Origin: Ornithodoros turicata
Taxonomy: Eukaryota; Arthropoda; Arachnida; Ixodida; Argasidae
NCBI RefSeq assembly: GCF_037126465.1
Contig: NC_088201.1
Span: 126,976,665-127,040,664, forward strand
DNA: 64,000 nt
Direction: 5' to 3'
The first letter of the stretch is position 1, and each line of letters begins with the position of its first letter. The position numbers were made by a program, and so were the translations under genes. This document shows, one piece after another, positions 10,626 through 21,045 of this stretch. The notes beneath the pieces are model-generated. The model saw only the letters and a list, made by a program, of their open reading frames with translations. It was not told where the DNA came from and made no database searches.

Positions 10626-12170
10626 CCCAAGTGAAAAAACGTGCTTGGCCCAAGGTCGGCTGAGAGGAGTTGGCCAACTAAGCCAACCTTGGCCCAAGAT
10701 AAGACAAGATGGTTGGGCCGAGCTTGGGGATTGACAACGGCCTGAGACTGGCCATCCATTGGCCACCAACATAGGGCCAACCTTTCTGGCCAACCTGGCC
10801 AACGCTGACCCATATATGGCCCTATCACGGCCCAGTGAGAAATTTTACATGACAACGCTACTTCCCAGCGGGAAAAGCAATATTGGCGAAACACTGGGCC
10901 GACGTCTGCTTCCAACCTAAAAGTTGTCGGGCCCAGCTTGCAAAAAAAGCTTGGGCCAAGGTTTGGGATTGACAATGGCCTACTCGGGCCGACGTAGCCG
11001 GCACAAGCTCGGGCCAATGTACAGCGCCGACCTGACAGATGTAGGGCCGATGCCTGGCCAATAAGGAACCAAGCTTGCGTACTGATTGGGTAAACGTGGG
11101 TCCTAGAATGGTCCACGGAACAACACCTGTGCATGGGCCAACCACGGCCCGTTGCCAAAAAATGCATGGCCCCACTCAATTCTCTCGCGGGGTAGGGTAA
11201 CGGCGTAGGGGGAGAATCGTAAAAGCTCGCAATATGCCCGAGATCACTAGAATCAAACAGGTCAGTATAAAGAAAAGAAAGTGCATTTCTTTCCTGAGGA
11301 AGAACACCAGATACTATACATAGGTTTGTCTTGCGAGCTTCCACAAATTCGAGAGTCCTGCTCGCGTGTGAGTCAAAATGAAGGGTGAGGTGTCTAAGTT
11401 TAATTTGATGCGTACACAAACAACACTGAAATGAGGAATTGCTTGTCGTATTAGCTCACCATGAAGATAATGCCTCTGTTTCTTACTGGGTGGTGGTGGT
11501 GGTGATGGCGAAAGGGCTTGCTGTTGTCGGCCTCACCTGTTTCTTACTGCATTTGGTTTGAGACAATCACTTGGCCAATCGAAAGTTGAACTTATGCAGT
11601 GCTACACCATTCCGCGTTCACCCTCCCCGAGGCAACATACCGAGATTGAACCAAGCTTGGCAAGAGCTTGTCTGGCCAACCGAGCCGTGCTTGGCCAACG
11701 AGCTCGTTTCTTGCTACAGATCTGCCCTGGCCGACAGCTTGCCAAACCTCGCTCTGCCTATCACAATGCAACATATAGAAGACGTTAGAGGACCCTTTCT
11801 CTTTTTTCATATGGCGTATATGACTCTTTTGTGACAGTTTCAACGACTACAACAGAGTCTACGTGACTGTCTCAATCTTCGGTAATATGTGCACCCCCGA
11901 GAACTGATTGAAATCGTCATAAAGAGACGTCATTGGCCACTTACCTTGGTGCTACGTGAAGATGAGTTCGATAACCGACTGACGGCAAGCTACGGTGCTG
12001 TCCCGTCGGCACGGTCTGTTGGCCCAACGTCATTGGCCAGGTCCTCGCCGACGTAGTTGGCAGTTAACGTTGGCCAGACGTTAGAACATGACTGGCTGGC
12101 CGACTTAGTTGGCTGCCAACTGGTCCCCGACTTTGTGCCGAGAGTCGGCCGTCGGCCAATTTCAATTGGG
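10626..12170. mobile_element. 1.5-kb non-autonomous DNA element rich in TTGGCCAA motifs, inserted in LINE ORF2
   Basis: The left end CCCAAGTGAAAA and the complement of the right end CCCAATTGAAATTGG form short TIRs. TT lies outside each end (10624-10625 and 12171-12172). Removing the element with one TT rejoins GAT-TGG-AAT, giving a continuous LINE frame. Both flanks of the element carry many TTGGCC/GGCCAA/GGCCGA repeats (10650-11170 and 11570-12165), while the middle (11180-11560) is unrelated. A 278-residue minus-strand frame here is a chance product of these repeats. The superfamily is unknown; a 2-bp duplication is unusual. Confidence 0.75.
11489..11536 (-). mobile_element. micro-insert A (48 bp) with 13-bp target duplication
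   Basis: CTGTTTCTTACTG occurs at 11476-11488 and again at 11537-11549. Between them, read on the minus strand, is a GGCCGACAACAGCAAGC core followed by CCCTTTCGCCATCACC and a (CAC)n tail. The same core and tail occur in the insert at 29243-29288. This looks like an extremely short retroposed copy inside the GGCCAA element. Confidence 0.75.
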
Positions 12171-13963
12171 TTGGAATCTCTTCAAAGAAGAAGCCAATCT
12201 CCTAACACCATCTTTCCAAGGTTTAAGTATAGAAGATGCCAATAATTTTATTACTGGCATCATTATAAATCCTGCTCAACAGTCAATCCCACAAACATCC
12301 GGTCGCCTCCCTAAGCGCTCTAAGCCTTGGTGGACAAGCGACTGCGAGACTACACGTAAAGAACAAAATCGGGCGTGGATTGTCTTTCGAAGGCACCCCA
12401 CAACCGCAAACTTAGTTGCGTTCGGAAAGCACGTGCAAAAGCGCGCTGGACACGAAGACAGGCAAAAAACGAATCTTGGAAAAGTTTTGTATCTCCTTTA
12501 AATTGTAACACCCCCTCAAAACTTATATGGGACAGGCTAAGCAAAATCAAAGGGGATTACACAAGTTTCTCTGTTCCGCTATTGGAGGTAAATGGCATAG
12601 TTTGTCAGAGTTTGGAAGAGCAGGCCAATGCCCTTGGGGAGCATATGCAACATGTATCCAGCTCAGCTCACTACAGCAGTGAATTTTCGAAAATAAAATC
12701 ATCTGCTGAGAAACAGACTATCCCAAGCGAAGGCGGTGACAAGTATGCATACACTTCGTTCTTTACAATGACTGAGCTACAAAGGGCTCTGTCATCCAGT
12801 AAAGTTACAGCACCAGGTCCTGATCGCGTTACCTACTCCATGATCCAGCACTTATCTTCCACATCTTTAGGATCCCTTCTTGATTTCTTTAATCTTGTCT
12901 GGCGGGAGAGTTGTCTTCCGCCTGGCTGGAAGGTGGCAACCGTCGTTCCACTGCTAAAACCTGGAAAAGACCCCTCAAACCCCTCCAGCTATCGACCCAT
13001 AGCGCTCACAAGTTGTCTAGGGAAAACTTTTGAGCGCATGGTGAATGATTGCCTTATGTATTTCCTTCAAGAAAATAAATGTCTCGATAAATTCCAGAGT
13101 GGCTTCAGAGCTGCGTTCTCGACGACAGATCACCTGCTGCGGCTAGAGACTGCCATCAGGGAAGCATTTGTCCGGAGGCAGCATTGTGTGTCCGTATTTT
13201 TCGACATCGAAAAGACTTACGACACTGCCTGGTGGTATGGTATTCTACAGGATCTGCACACTCTGGGAATAAGCGGCCGCATGTTTCGCTGCATTGCCAA
13301 TTTCCTTCAAGGACGATTATTTCGGGTCCAGTTTGGATCGACACTTTCTCGCCCATTCATACAGAAGAACGGTGTACCGCAAGGGTCGGTCCTAAGTGTG
13401 ACTCTTTTCATTGTAAAGATGAACTCCATAGCAAGTGCCATTCCTCCTTCAGTCAGGTATTCACTTTATGTTGATGACGTTCAAATTCCTTGCTCCTCTT
13501 CCAGCATTGCTAGGTGCGAGCGTCAACTCCAACTCACAATAAACAAGTTGGTCAAATGGTCACATGAAAATTGTTTTATGTTTTCCCCGGAAAAGACAGT
13601 ATGTGTCTCCTTCTCTCGGGTACGGGAGTATTTCCCGAACCAACACTTAAAATGGGCAGCCACGACATTAATGTAAAGCCTGAGCATAAATTCCTTGGGC
13701 TTATATTTGACCGGAAATTGACTTTCCTTCTTCCCCTGAAACACCTCAAGGTAATGGCCATTACATCTCCTAATCTTCTAAAGGAGCCTTCTCACCGGCC
13801 CTGGGGAGCAGATCGTGACACACTCAAGAAGATTTATGTCTCTACTCTTCTTTCCAAATTGGATTATGGATGTGCTGTGTACTGTTCAGCACGGTCATCT
13901 ACACTCAAAATCCTCGATCCAGTACACCACCAAGGACTGCGTTTAGTTCTCGGAGCTTTCTGA
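12171..13963 (+). pseudogene. LINE ORF2 central part: reverse transcriptase, frameshifted
   Basis: The frame entering from the endonuclease runs to about 12420, shifts, then runs open to 13676 (433 residues), then shifts again near 13620 to end at 13963. RT motifs: SSYRPIALTSCLGKTFERMV (fingers), FFDIEKTYDTAWW (motif A with its Asp), NGVPQGSVLS (motif B) and LYVDDVQI (motif C, YVDD). A thumb-region FLGLIFDRKLTF follows in the shifted frame. The catalytic aspartates survive, but two frameshifts make the product non-functional. Motif A has TYD where FAKAFD-like sequence is more usual. Confidence 0.88.
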
Positions 13964-13969
13964 ACTTCT

Positions 13970-14482
13970 CCAATACAAAGTCTGTACATAGAATCAAATC
14001 AGTGGTCTTTACAGCAACGTAGGTTTTACCTTGCTGCTTCATATGCACTTAGAATCAGGTGTATGCCATTATTTTAGTCCTGAACTATATTTTGAAAAAT
14101 CATATCAAATCGTCAGTCATATACACAGATTCTTTGAGTTCCTTACAGACTCTCTGTAGCATTCGTTGCACAAAAGACCCCATTGGTCATCATGCAAGGA
14201 GCATAGCAAGCACTATAGCTAACAGCTTTGGCTATAGTCGTGACGATGCCCACTTGAGTGCGGCCAACAACGGCAAGCTACCCCCCCCCCCCCCCACTAT
14301 AGCTAACAGGGCTTATCGGTTACTGTTCTGCTGGGTACCCAGCAATGTTGGGATACCCGGAAACGAAAAGGCCGATCGAGCAGCTGCTGCTGCCCTAACA
14401 AATGACATAACGCTCTTCGACATTCCATCAAAAGATCTCAGGTTATGTTTAAAAAGCAGCATTAAAGGTCCATTCAAACATG
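13970..14482 (+). pseudogene. LINE ORF2 RNase H domain, first part
   Basis: Open from 14059 with VIYTDSLSSLQTL (catalytic Asp), HARSIAS and FCWVPSNVGIPGNEKADRAA. The usual SHVGI histidine is replaced by Asn. The first Asp/Glu segment upstream is degraded. A 28-codon interruption with six Pro codons is explained by the micro-insert at 14226-14295. The frame is cut at Phe-Lys by the Harbinger element and continues after 20868. Confidence 0.8.
14226..14295 (+). mobile_element. micro-insert B (70 bp) with poly-C tail and 14-bp target duplication
   Basis: ACTATAGCTAACAG occurs at 14212-14225 and 14296-14309. The insert ends with the core GGCCAACAACGGCAAGC and then a run of 15 C. Removing insert and one duplicate restores the LINE frame (STIAN then RAYRLLFCW). 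Together they add 84 nt, which happens to preserve frame. The core is shared with micro-inserts at 11489 and 29243, but the tail here is poly-C rather than CAC/ATC repeats. Confidence 0.78.
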
Positions 14483-14710
14483 CGTTTCAAAAAGCGGCGC
14501 CGCAGGAGCGTTTGCGTTCGCGTCTTGGGTAACCTGTCACGCATGGGAGAAACGCATTCGCAAACGCCTTTTCTTTCTCACGCGTATTCTCGAAGAGCAC
14601 GGCACTCATCGTACTTCGTAGCCATCTTCTCGCAAATATTCAATCCAATCCTGGTTTCAAAGATGGATGCTTCGCACGCCGCTGAATTGGACAGGGAAGA
14701 ATAAGTGTTG

Positions 14711-17404
14711 ATGACCGTCCTTCTTGCTTATGCCACTGCCTCTGCTGCCACAAAACGGAAAAAGAAAACGAAGTGGTGGGTACGTCCGTGTTTGCGGGAG
14801 CGGGACTGTGTTGGGCAAGCCCACAACCTTCTTCCCGGCTTGCGCAGGGCAAATGACGAGGTCTACTACTGAGAGTAAGTTCTGCTCATTTGCCCATTTG
14901 CTCAACTTGTCCCTGTGTAACGTGTAACCAAACCTGTCCTGTTCAGCTTCTTGCGCATGCCCCCGAGGACGTTTGACTCACTGTTGAGTCTAGTAGGGGA
15001 CAGGCTACGCAAAAGGGATACACGGTGGCGGAAATCAATCAAGCCAGATGAAAGGCTCGCCGCCACCTTAAGGTTTGTTGTGATCGTTCGTTCGCTGCGT
15101 ATCGTTAGCAGCAGCGTGTAACTCAGTGACACACTGTTGGTATTTAGATTCCTGGCTGCGGGGGATTACTTATGCAGTAGCTCGTTCAACTTTTTGATCG
15201 GGAGGTCGACGCTATGTGGCATTGTGTCAGAGACGTGTCAAGTCATTTGGGACGTGGTGTCTCCACTTCATGTGCAATGTCCGAGAGCTGTGGACGAGTG
15301 GATGAAGGTTTGTATTTTTGCTCTTTATTATTAGAGATGAACAAGTTACTCGATAAAAGAAACTCGTTATAAGTCAAGTTACTGTGTGCAAAATGTTGGT
15401 GTGAGGCCATTATTTACTTTTTTGTGACAACCGTTTTTTTAAACGTTCACTGTCGGCAACGTGTCACAATGCATTTTTAAAAAGTGCACCTTGTATACCT
15501 GTTGCCTACTACTACTGTATCAAGATTGCTCCAGTATTTGATATAATGAAATAAGCGTACCTTTATGTGTATCTGCAGGGTGGTATTTGATGATTTTGGT
15601 TTCTTAGTAGAATTATTAAACTCAGCACAAAGCAGACATTGGAATTTTCGTATCGAGGTGAGCATCATTTGGAACATTGTGAGGTCGAACCATGCTAAGC
15701 GCGGCCTTTTTGTGTGGCCAATTTGTACAATTAACCACGTAACAGCATGGCAGCAGAGCGAGCAGCACCATACACGTATACAACTGGGGCCCACAGGACT
15801 GCCCTACAACATTATAGGGTGAGGCCGCAGCTTTCACTATTTATGGATCAGAGTTGAACAAAAGGAACTTGCCTCAAGTTACTTTGGCTAAGTTCTCTAA
15901 AAAAGGAACTAGTTCCTCAAGGAGTTACTGGAGCTCCAAAACAATGAGCCAAGTTATTACTGGAAAAAGTCGCGTAGTTACAGTAATGTCTTACCACCAG
16001 CACTGCTTAATATTGGGCTTGTTAATTTCTCTCATTTATGCTGTGCCATGCGGTTATTTTCATTCTCCCATTTTGTGTGAACAGGTGGCACATGGATTCC
16101 TGGAGCGCTGGAACATTCCACACTGAATTGGTGCAATGGATGGCAAGCATATTGTCGTCCAATGCCCTGCCAAATCAGAGAGTGTTGACAGGAATTATAA
16201 GGGCACTTTTACCAAGTGTATGTTTGGTGTCTGTGACGCCTATTACAGGTACTTCTCGCACGATTTTATGAACTAACTTGGAATCCAAGCCATACCATGC
16301 GCCTGCAATTAAAACACTGTTTTACAGGTTCATCTATGTTGAGATAGGTCATCACGGTAGTCAGAGCGATGGCGGAATATTTGCCCAGTCGTCCCTTCTG
16401 AAGGACGTCGTGTCTGGAGAGGCCAACATCCCCCTAGCGAGTCCTCTTGGGAATCGTTCAGAGCTTCCCTACTTTTTTGTTGGCGATGAGGCGTTCCCAT
16501 TGAAAATGTTTCTCATGCGACCATTCCCCAAGCGAAGTATGTCGGATGCGTTTTGCAGATCAATATTTTCAGTGGTACCCCATATCAAATCACATATCGT
16601 ACACCATGCAGAAAATAAGTATATCATTATGTTGGTGCAGGTATCACATCGATGAGGCAGAGGGTGTTCAATTACCGCCATTCTCGAGGCAGGAGGATAA
16701 TTGAGAATGCCTTCGGTGTACTTGCACAACGATGGAGGATCTTGCGGCGTCCGTTTGCAGCGAAAGACGACAACATTAGACGTATTGTAGCTGCATGTAT
16801 TACTCTGCACAATTTCCTTCTCAGTGAGTCAGAGTCATCCAAAGCTTGCTATTGCCCTACTGGGGTAGTGGACCGTGAAGGATCTGAAGGGGATGAAGTT
16901 CGAGGAATGTGGAGGACTGAAGAAGCTGGAAGGCCAGCTCTGGCGCAGTTTCCAAGAACAGGCCTTCGTTGCACAAGGTTTTATATTTTCACATGTTTGC
17001 TTAATTTTGCAAAGAGGAAAATGTGTAACATATGATGAGTAAGCGTGCTGGTGGACTGCACATGAGTGTAACATTTGCTCTGCACCATCTTGTGGTGTCA
17101 TGTCTTTTTTCGTGTGTCTCCATTGCTAATATTTCGAAGATTCAATAATGTGTTATGTTTATGTACCTGCATACATGCTCGCCTGCTTGCTCGTCATGTG
17201 CTCCTCAGAAAGCTATGTTTCATCTCCCACCTCGTTGCCTCTTAAACATTAGGCTGTATTTTACTTCTGTTTAACATTGAAACATTGGGTGAAACTTGTT
17301 CTAGTGCTGCACATCAAGTGAGAGAGCACTTGGCTGACTATTTCATGGAAGAAGGTGCACTGCCATTCCAGGGAGACGAAACCATGAAAAACTGGGGCAC
17401 CTGA
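14711..17404 (+). pseudogene. Harbinger DDE transposase, seven exons, at least two nonsense codons
   Basis: Exons with consistent phases: 14711-14874, 14947-15072, 15148-15307, 16085-16248, 16328-16536, 16641-16977 and 17305-17404. All introns are GT-AG. An upstream ATG at 14662 is in frame but followed by TAA. Motifs: basic KRKKKTKWWVRP; FLRMPPRTFDSLL; FLAAGDYLCSSSFNF (helix-turn-helix-like region); IGAMDGKHIVVQCP (first Asp); FFVGDEAFPL (second Asp); RRIIENAFGVLAQRW (Glu); then LHNFL. TGA codons at 14870-14872 and 16124-16126 interrupt it; the second sits where the family normally has Cys in PHCIGAMDG. The protein cuts and joins element ends; this copy cannot make it full length. Confidence 0.88.
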
Positions 17405-17737
17405 TGAAATGGAAGTGACGTCCACCACCAAGGTGTGCACCTTCTGTCTTTTTTCAAACCCTGTTTGCATTGTGTATTTTCCTGCGTTTCTTGTGCATAT
17501 TGCTGGTGAGTAGAACATTAGTTTCCTTTGGTAGATGATAGAATGTTGGGACAAGAAAAGGTAAATAATCATTGAAAATGCATTTTTAATCATATTCCTG
17601 TATCACATGTCCACGAAAGACATTGCATTGCACATTTTTGGTGGACATTCCTCAGCTGCCCATAGTGAAAGTCACGTACATTGTATAATAAGGTCACTTA
17701 CATTCCAGGATATCACAGAGAAACATGTATTTAAAAT

Positions 17738-18672
17738 GCTAAAATAGAAACTAGATATTTCACAGTACTAGAAGATAAAACATTGCACATGAAGCAACTA
17801 AGAATGACAACGTAAAACATATGACGTGGAAGAACCGCGACAAAAAATAGAATCTAGGAATTGCTCAGTACCAGAAGATAAAACATTGCACATGAAACAA
17901 CTAAGAATGACAAAGTAAAACATATGACATGGAAGAACCGGGACAAAAAATAGAATCTCGGTATTGCACAGTACCAGAAGATAAAACATTGCACATGAAA
18001 CAGCTAAGAATGATCAAGTAAAACATATGACGTGGAAGAACCGGGACAAAAAATAGAATCTAGGAATTGCACAGTACCAGAAGATAAAACATTGCACATG
18101 AAGCAACTAAGAATGACAAAGTAAAACATATGACGTGGAAGAACCGGGACAAAAAATAGAATCTAGGAATTGCACAGTACCAGAAGATAAAACATTGCAC
18201 GTGAAACAACTAAGAATGACAAAGTAAAACATATGACGTAGAAGAACCGGGACAAAAAATAGAATCTCGGTATTGCACAGTACCAGAAGATAAAACATTG
18301 CACATGAAACAGCTAAGAATGATAGAGTAAAACATATGACGTGGAAGAACCAGGACAAAAAATAGAATCTAGGAATTGCACAGTACCAGAAGATAAAACT
18401 TTGCACATGAAGCAACTAAGAATGACAAAGTAAAACATATGACGTGGAAGAACCGGGACAAAAAATAGAATCTAGGAATTGCACAGTACCAGAAGATGAA
18501 ACATTGCACATGAAACAACTAAGAATGACAAAGTAAAACATATGACGTGGAAGAAACGGGACAAAAAATAGAATCTAGATATTGCACAGTTCCAGAAGAT
18601 AAAACATTCCACATGAAACAACTAAGAATGACAAAGTAAAACATATGACGTGAAAGAAACGGGACGAAAAAT
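17738..18672. repeat. 103-bp minisatellite, about nine units
   Basis: The unit begins AGAAGATAAAACATTGCACA and recurs at 17770, 17873, 17976, 18079 and onward at exactly 103 bp. Units differ at only a few sites. It sits between the 3' ends of the two convergent Harbinger genes. Since 103 is not a multiple of 3, the long minus-strand frames crossing it are not a repeat protein. Confidence 0.95.
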
Positions 18673-18815
18673 TTAAAATATCATTTCTGCAAGTTCTTGC
18701 GTTGTGGACTAGACAAAAGATTCTACATATTGCTGCTTTTTCGCTCGTGCTTTCTTTAGGTACCTATACAGAATCATCTCCATTTCGTGTAATGCATCAT
18801 CCTGGTCATCTTTGT

Positions 18816-20637
18816 CTAAGCATTTCTGGCTATTTCACTACTTTCAAGCTTTTTCACTGCAGGTGCTGCACATTGCACCTGCATGTCGTCAGCCACCTCC
18901 TTTGCATTCCTTCGCCTTTCTTGGATGTCCTTCAGGTTCTCAAGGCACAACTTCATGGTGTCGTCATATTTTGTGCACCTAGTACAACATTACGTTGTCA
19001 CGTACATTCACCTCGCATGAACCCATACTTACTCATTCGGTCTATTCTATATGAATCTCCGCCTTTCCGCTGATGGTGGTGTCTTTTCTGCTGAATGTTC
19101 AGCTTGAGTTCTGTTTTAGATTGATGGGTAATAAGGCAGAGATGACAACTATGAAAAGTGTATGAGAAGCCACTGAGGTATTTGTTCAGAGGTTGTTAAA
19201 GGGCAAACTTTTGGTCGATGTGACCATTGTGATAATTTAAGTTATTTGCACAACATTATGCGAGCAGAAGATTAAAACAAAGTAAGTCAGGGGTTCAAGA
19301 GCGTATTCAAAGGTGTTGGCAAGGCACACATTTTCCGCACGCAGGCCCCAACTAGACACAAATTTTTGACGTACTTGCACGTCACATGTGTGAATGATAC
19401 AATTGTGAATGTACTTATTTACTTACAGATCATCTTCCAGGAAGTCAAGGTCAGCAAAAAGACTGCAACAGATGGAGTGAAAACATCAGTCATACATGCT
19501 CAGCCCAATAAGAGTTTAAATTTACACCTAATGTAAATACACATCCCCACTCACTCTGATCCTATGTCTGCCTGGGAACTCTGCTGTGGGGATAGTGACA
19601 GCTGGTTGCCCTCCAGTTGAGATGGGGACTGTGAACTGCATGAAATTAGGCTCCAATGTGTTAAATGTAGGGTCAGGGGTGCCACAGGGCTTTGTTCTGG
19701 GGACGTTGCTCTTTTTGGTATATATGAATGACAACACAGGAAGTATTGGACCAAGCTTGAACATTAGACTTTGCAGACACTGCTGTACACTACAATACAT
19801 GTGATCAGGAAAGATTGAACCAAGGGCTCGAAGACACAGTTTCATGGTGGGGAATGACACTAAACGATGCATCTTTGCATCTGTCATAATTTTGATTTTC
19901 TACTACGGCTTTTTTATGTTGAGGTGCATCGTGGCTATAGAGCTATTGCTTGTTTTGATTTTGTTGTACGTTTTTGGTAAGACTGTACACAGTGTTATCA
20001 GTGGCTTGACAATTCTGATGTATCAGTTTTGTCCGTATGTGCACCCTTACATGAAGAGCCTGCAGTATCTGTTAAATAAATAGTAAAGTGAGAGAATCTC
20101 AATGCTGCCCTATGGGAATAAATACTTTGCACTTACCCTGAGGGTTGTCTTTCTTCTCTTACTTCCACGTTTGTTATTATTCTAAGAGGAAATATTTATC
20201 AGCCCAATTAACTGCAAAGGATAAAGTACAATGCTGAAAAGGGCGTTGTAGTACTTACGGCGCGTCCTCCACGTACGGTCCGAGTATGTCGTTAATTTGA
20301 TTAAAGTGTGGCCATGTTATTTTTTTAACATCCTTCGTCCCTGCGCCACTCCTCGACGTCTCGTTGAGCGCCAGCAACGTTTTCTTATATTTGTCCTTTG
20401 CGTTTTTAAATTTCCCAGCGCACAGTTTTCCTGAAATTGGACTACATGTGTCACCGATCGCCACGAAAACGGACTTTCGCAGTGCTTACCGTTGATGCCA
20501 CATATCTTCCCAATCTTCTCCCATGTCTCCTCTTTCAATTGAGCATTCTTAAAGTCGGGGTGTCTTTTGTCGAATAGGTACTGATGTTCTCGTGTACTGT
20601 CGAGCAGTTTTTCCAGGTTAAACTTGCCGCCCGCCAT
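18816..20637 (-). CDS. MADF/SANT-like DNA-binding partner protein of the Harbinger element (172 aa, four exons)
   Basis: Proposed minus-strand exons are 20637-20490, 20430-20259, 19462-19427 and 18978-18816. All junctions are GT-AG, phases fit, and the total is 519 nt ending in TAG. The N-terminus FNLEKLLDSTREHQYLFDKR followed by EETWEKIGKICGI and then FKNAKDKYKKTLLA is the MADF/Myb-SANT-like fold. In PIF/Harbinger elements this second protein binds the termini and brings the transposase to them in the nucleus (known). The third exon is short and acidic (ADLDFLEDD). The last is charged and helical (LCLENLKDIQERRRNAKEVA). No stop or frameshift is seen, unlike the transposase. Extra exons cannot be excluded. 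Confidence 0.82.
19575..19885 (+). pseudogene. degenerate RT fragment inside the MADF gene intron region
   Basis: GVPQGFVLGTLLFLVYMND matches RT motif B and the following strand. NIRLCRHCCTLQYM stands where an FADDxxLY motif C would be. It lies antisense between MADF exons 2 and 3. It is related in style to the fragment at 22770-23130 and is far too short and altered to function. Confidence 0.65.
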
Positions 20638-20868
20638 CTTATCTTGTACCCGACGGCGGCTATGGATTAAGCTATTGCGGACAGGGAGCCACAGGAAGTT
20701 AGCGTGACATGCGCTCCTCCTTCGGAGTGCTGCTATTGGACGGAGAGGAAAGCGTTCGGGTTTCTTCTGTCCGAAGCTGGAGCATGGAGCGGTTCTCAAA
20801 ACGTGGCTGGAAACGCTCCGCGGCCCGCGTTTCGCGGCGCCGCGAACGCGAAACGCGTTCAAAAAACG

Positions 20869-21045
20869 CATGTGGGATTCCAGCTTAACAGACACTGGCA
20901 AAGCTCTTGGGACCAACAGACAAGCAACAAATTACACATTACAAAACCAAAGATAGGCCCTTCTCCGTCTGCATCAAATCGACTGTATGAGGTGCTGTCC
21001 TGTCTTCTCCGCTTGGGACACACATATTTAAACAGACTCTGACCA
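20869..21045 (+). pseudogene. LINE RNase H/C-terminal region, continuation after the Harbinger element
   Basis: The frame VGFQLNRHWQSSWDQQTSNK then RLYEVLSCLLRLGHTYLN continues ORF2 after the insertion. It corresponds to the linker and the start of the zinc-binding tail (normally followed by LTHGYLL). It stops matching at about 21045, so the copy is broken again there. Confidence 0.75.

Larger units (their letters stand above)
14483..20868 (+). mobile_element. PIF/Harbinger DNA transposon (6.4 kb) inserted in the LINE
   Basis: Ends are related inverted sequences: left CGTTTCAAAAAGCGGCGCCG, right complement CGTTTTTTGAACGCGTTTCG. CATG lies on both sides (14479-14482 and 20869-20872). Collapsing to one CATG rejoins the LINE frame as FKH-VGFQ. 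PIF/Harbinger elements usually duplicate 3 bp, and the palindromic CATG makes 3 or 4 bp indistinguishable here. The element carries a plus-strand DDE transposase (14711-17404) and a convergent minus-strand MADF gene (20637-18816), the standard two-gene arrangement. A 103-bp minisatellite separates their 3' ends. Confidence 0.88.
8500..21045 (+). mobile_element. RNase H-type non-LTR retrotransposon (LINE), split by three insertions
   Basis: Domains occur in plus-strand order: gag-like ORF1 (8639-9844), AP endonuclease (9844-10624), RT (12171-13963) and RNase H (about 13970-14482, resuming 20869-21045). The order and the presence of RNase H place it in the I-like group (family knowledge). It is interrupted by the GGCCAA element (10626-12170), a 70-bp micro-insert (14226-14295) and a Harbinger element (14483-20868). 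Removing each rejoins the coding frame. Several frameshifts remain, so it is dead. The left boundary is approximate. The right end breaks at about 21045; a matching 3' tail lies at 22180-22415. Confidence 0.85.

Noticed and set aside
10583..11419. 278-residue minus-strand open frame
   Set aside because: It crosses the junction of LINE coding sequence and the GGCCAA element and is made of GGCC-type repeats, with no domain.
17798..18415. Minus-strand Phe/Leu/Cys-rich repeat proteins
   Set aside because: They are translations of the 103-bp minisatellite. The unit is not a multiple of three, so frames rotate.
17738..18672. CRISPR-like array
   Set aside because: Units are contiguous 103-bp repeats without unique spacers, in a eukaryotic sequence.
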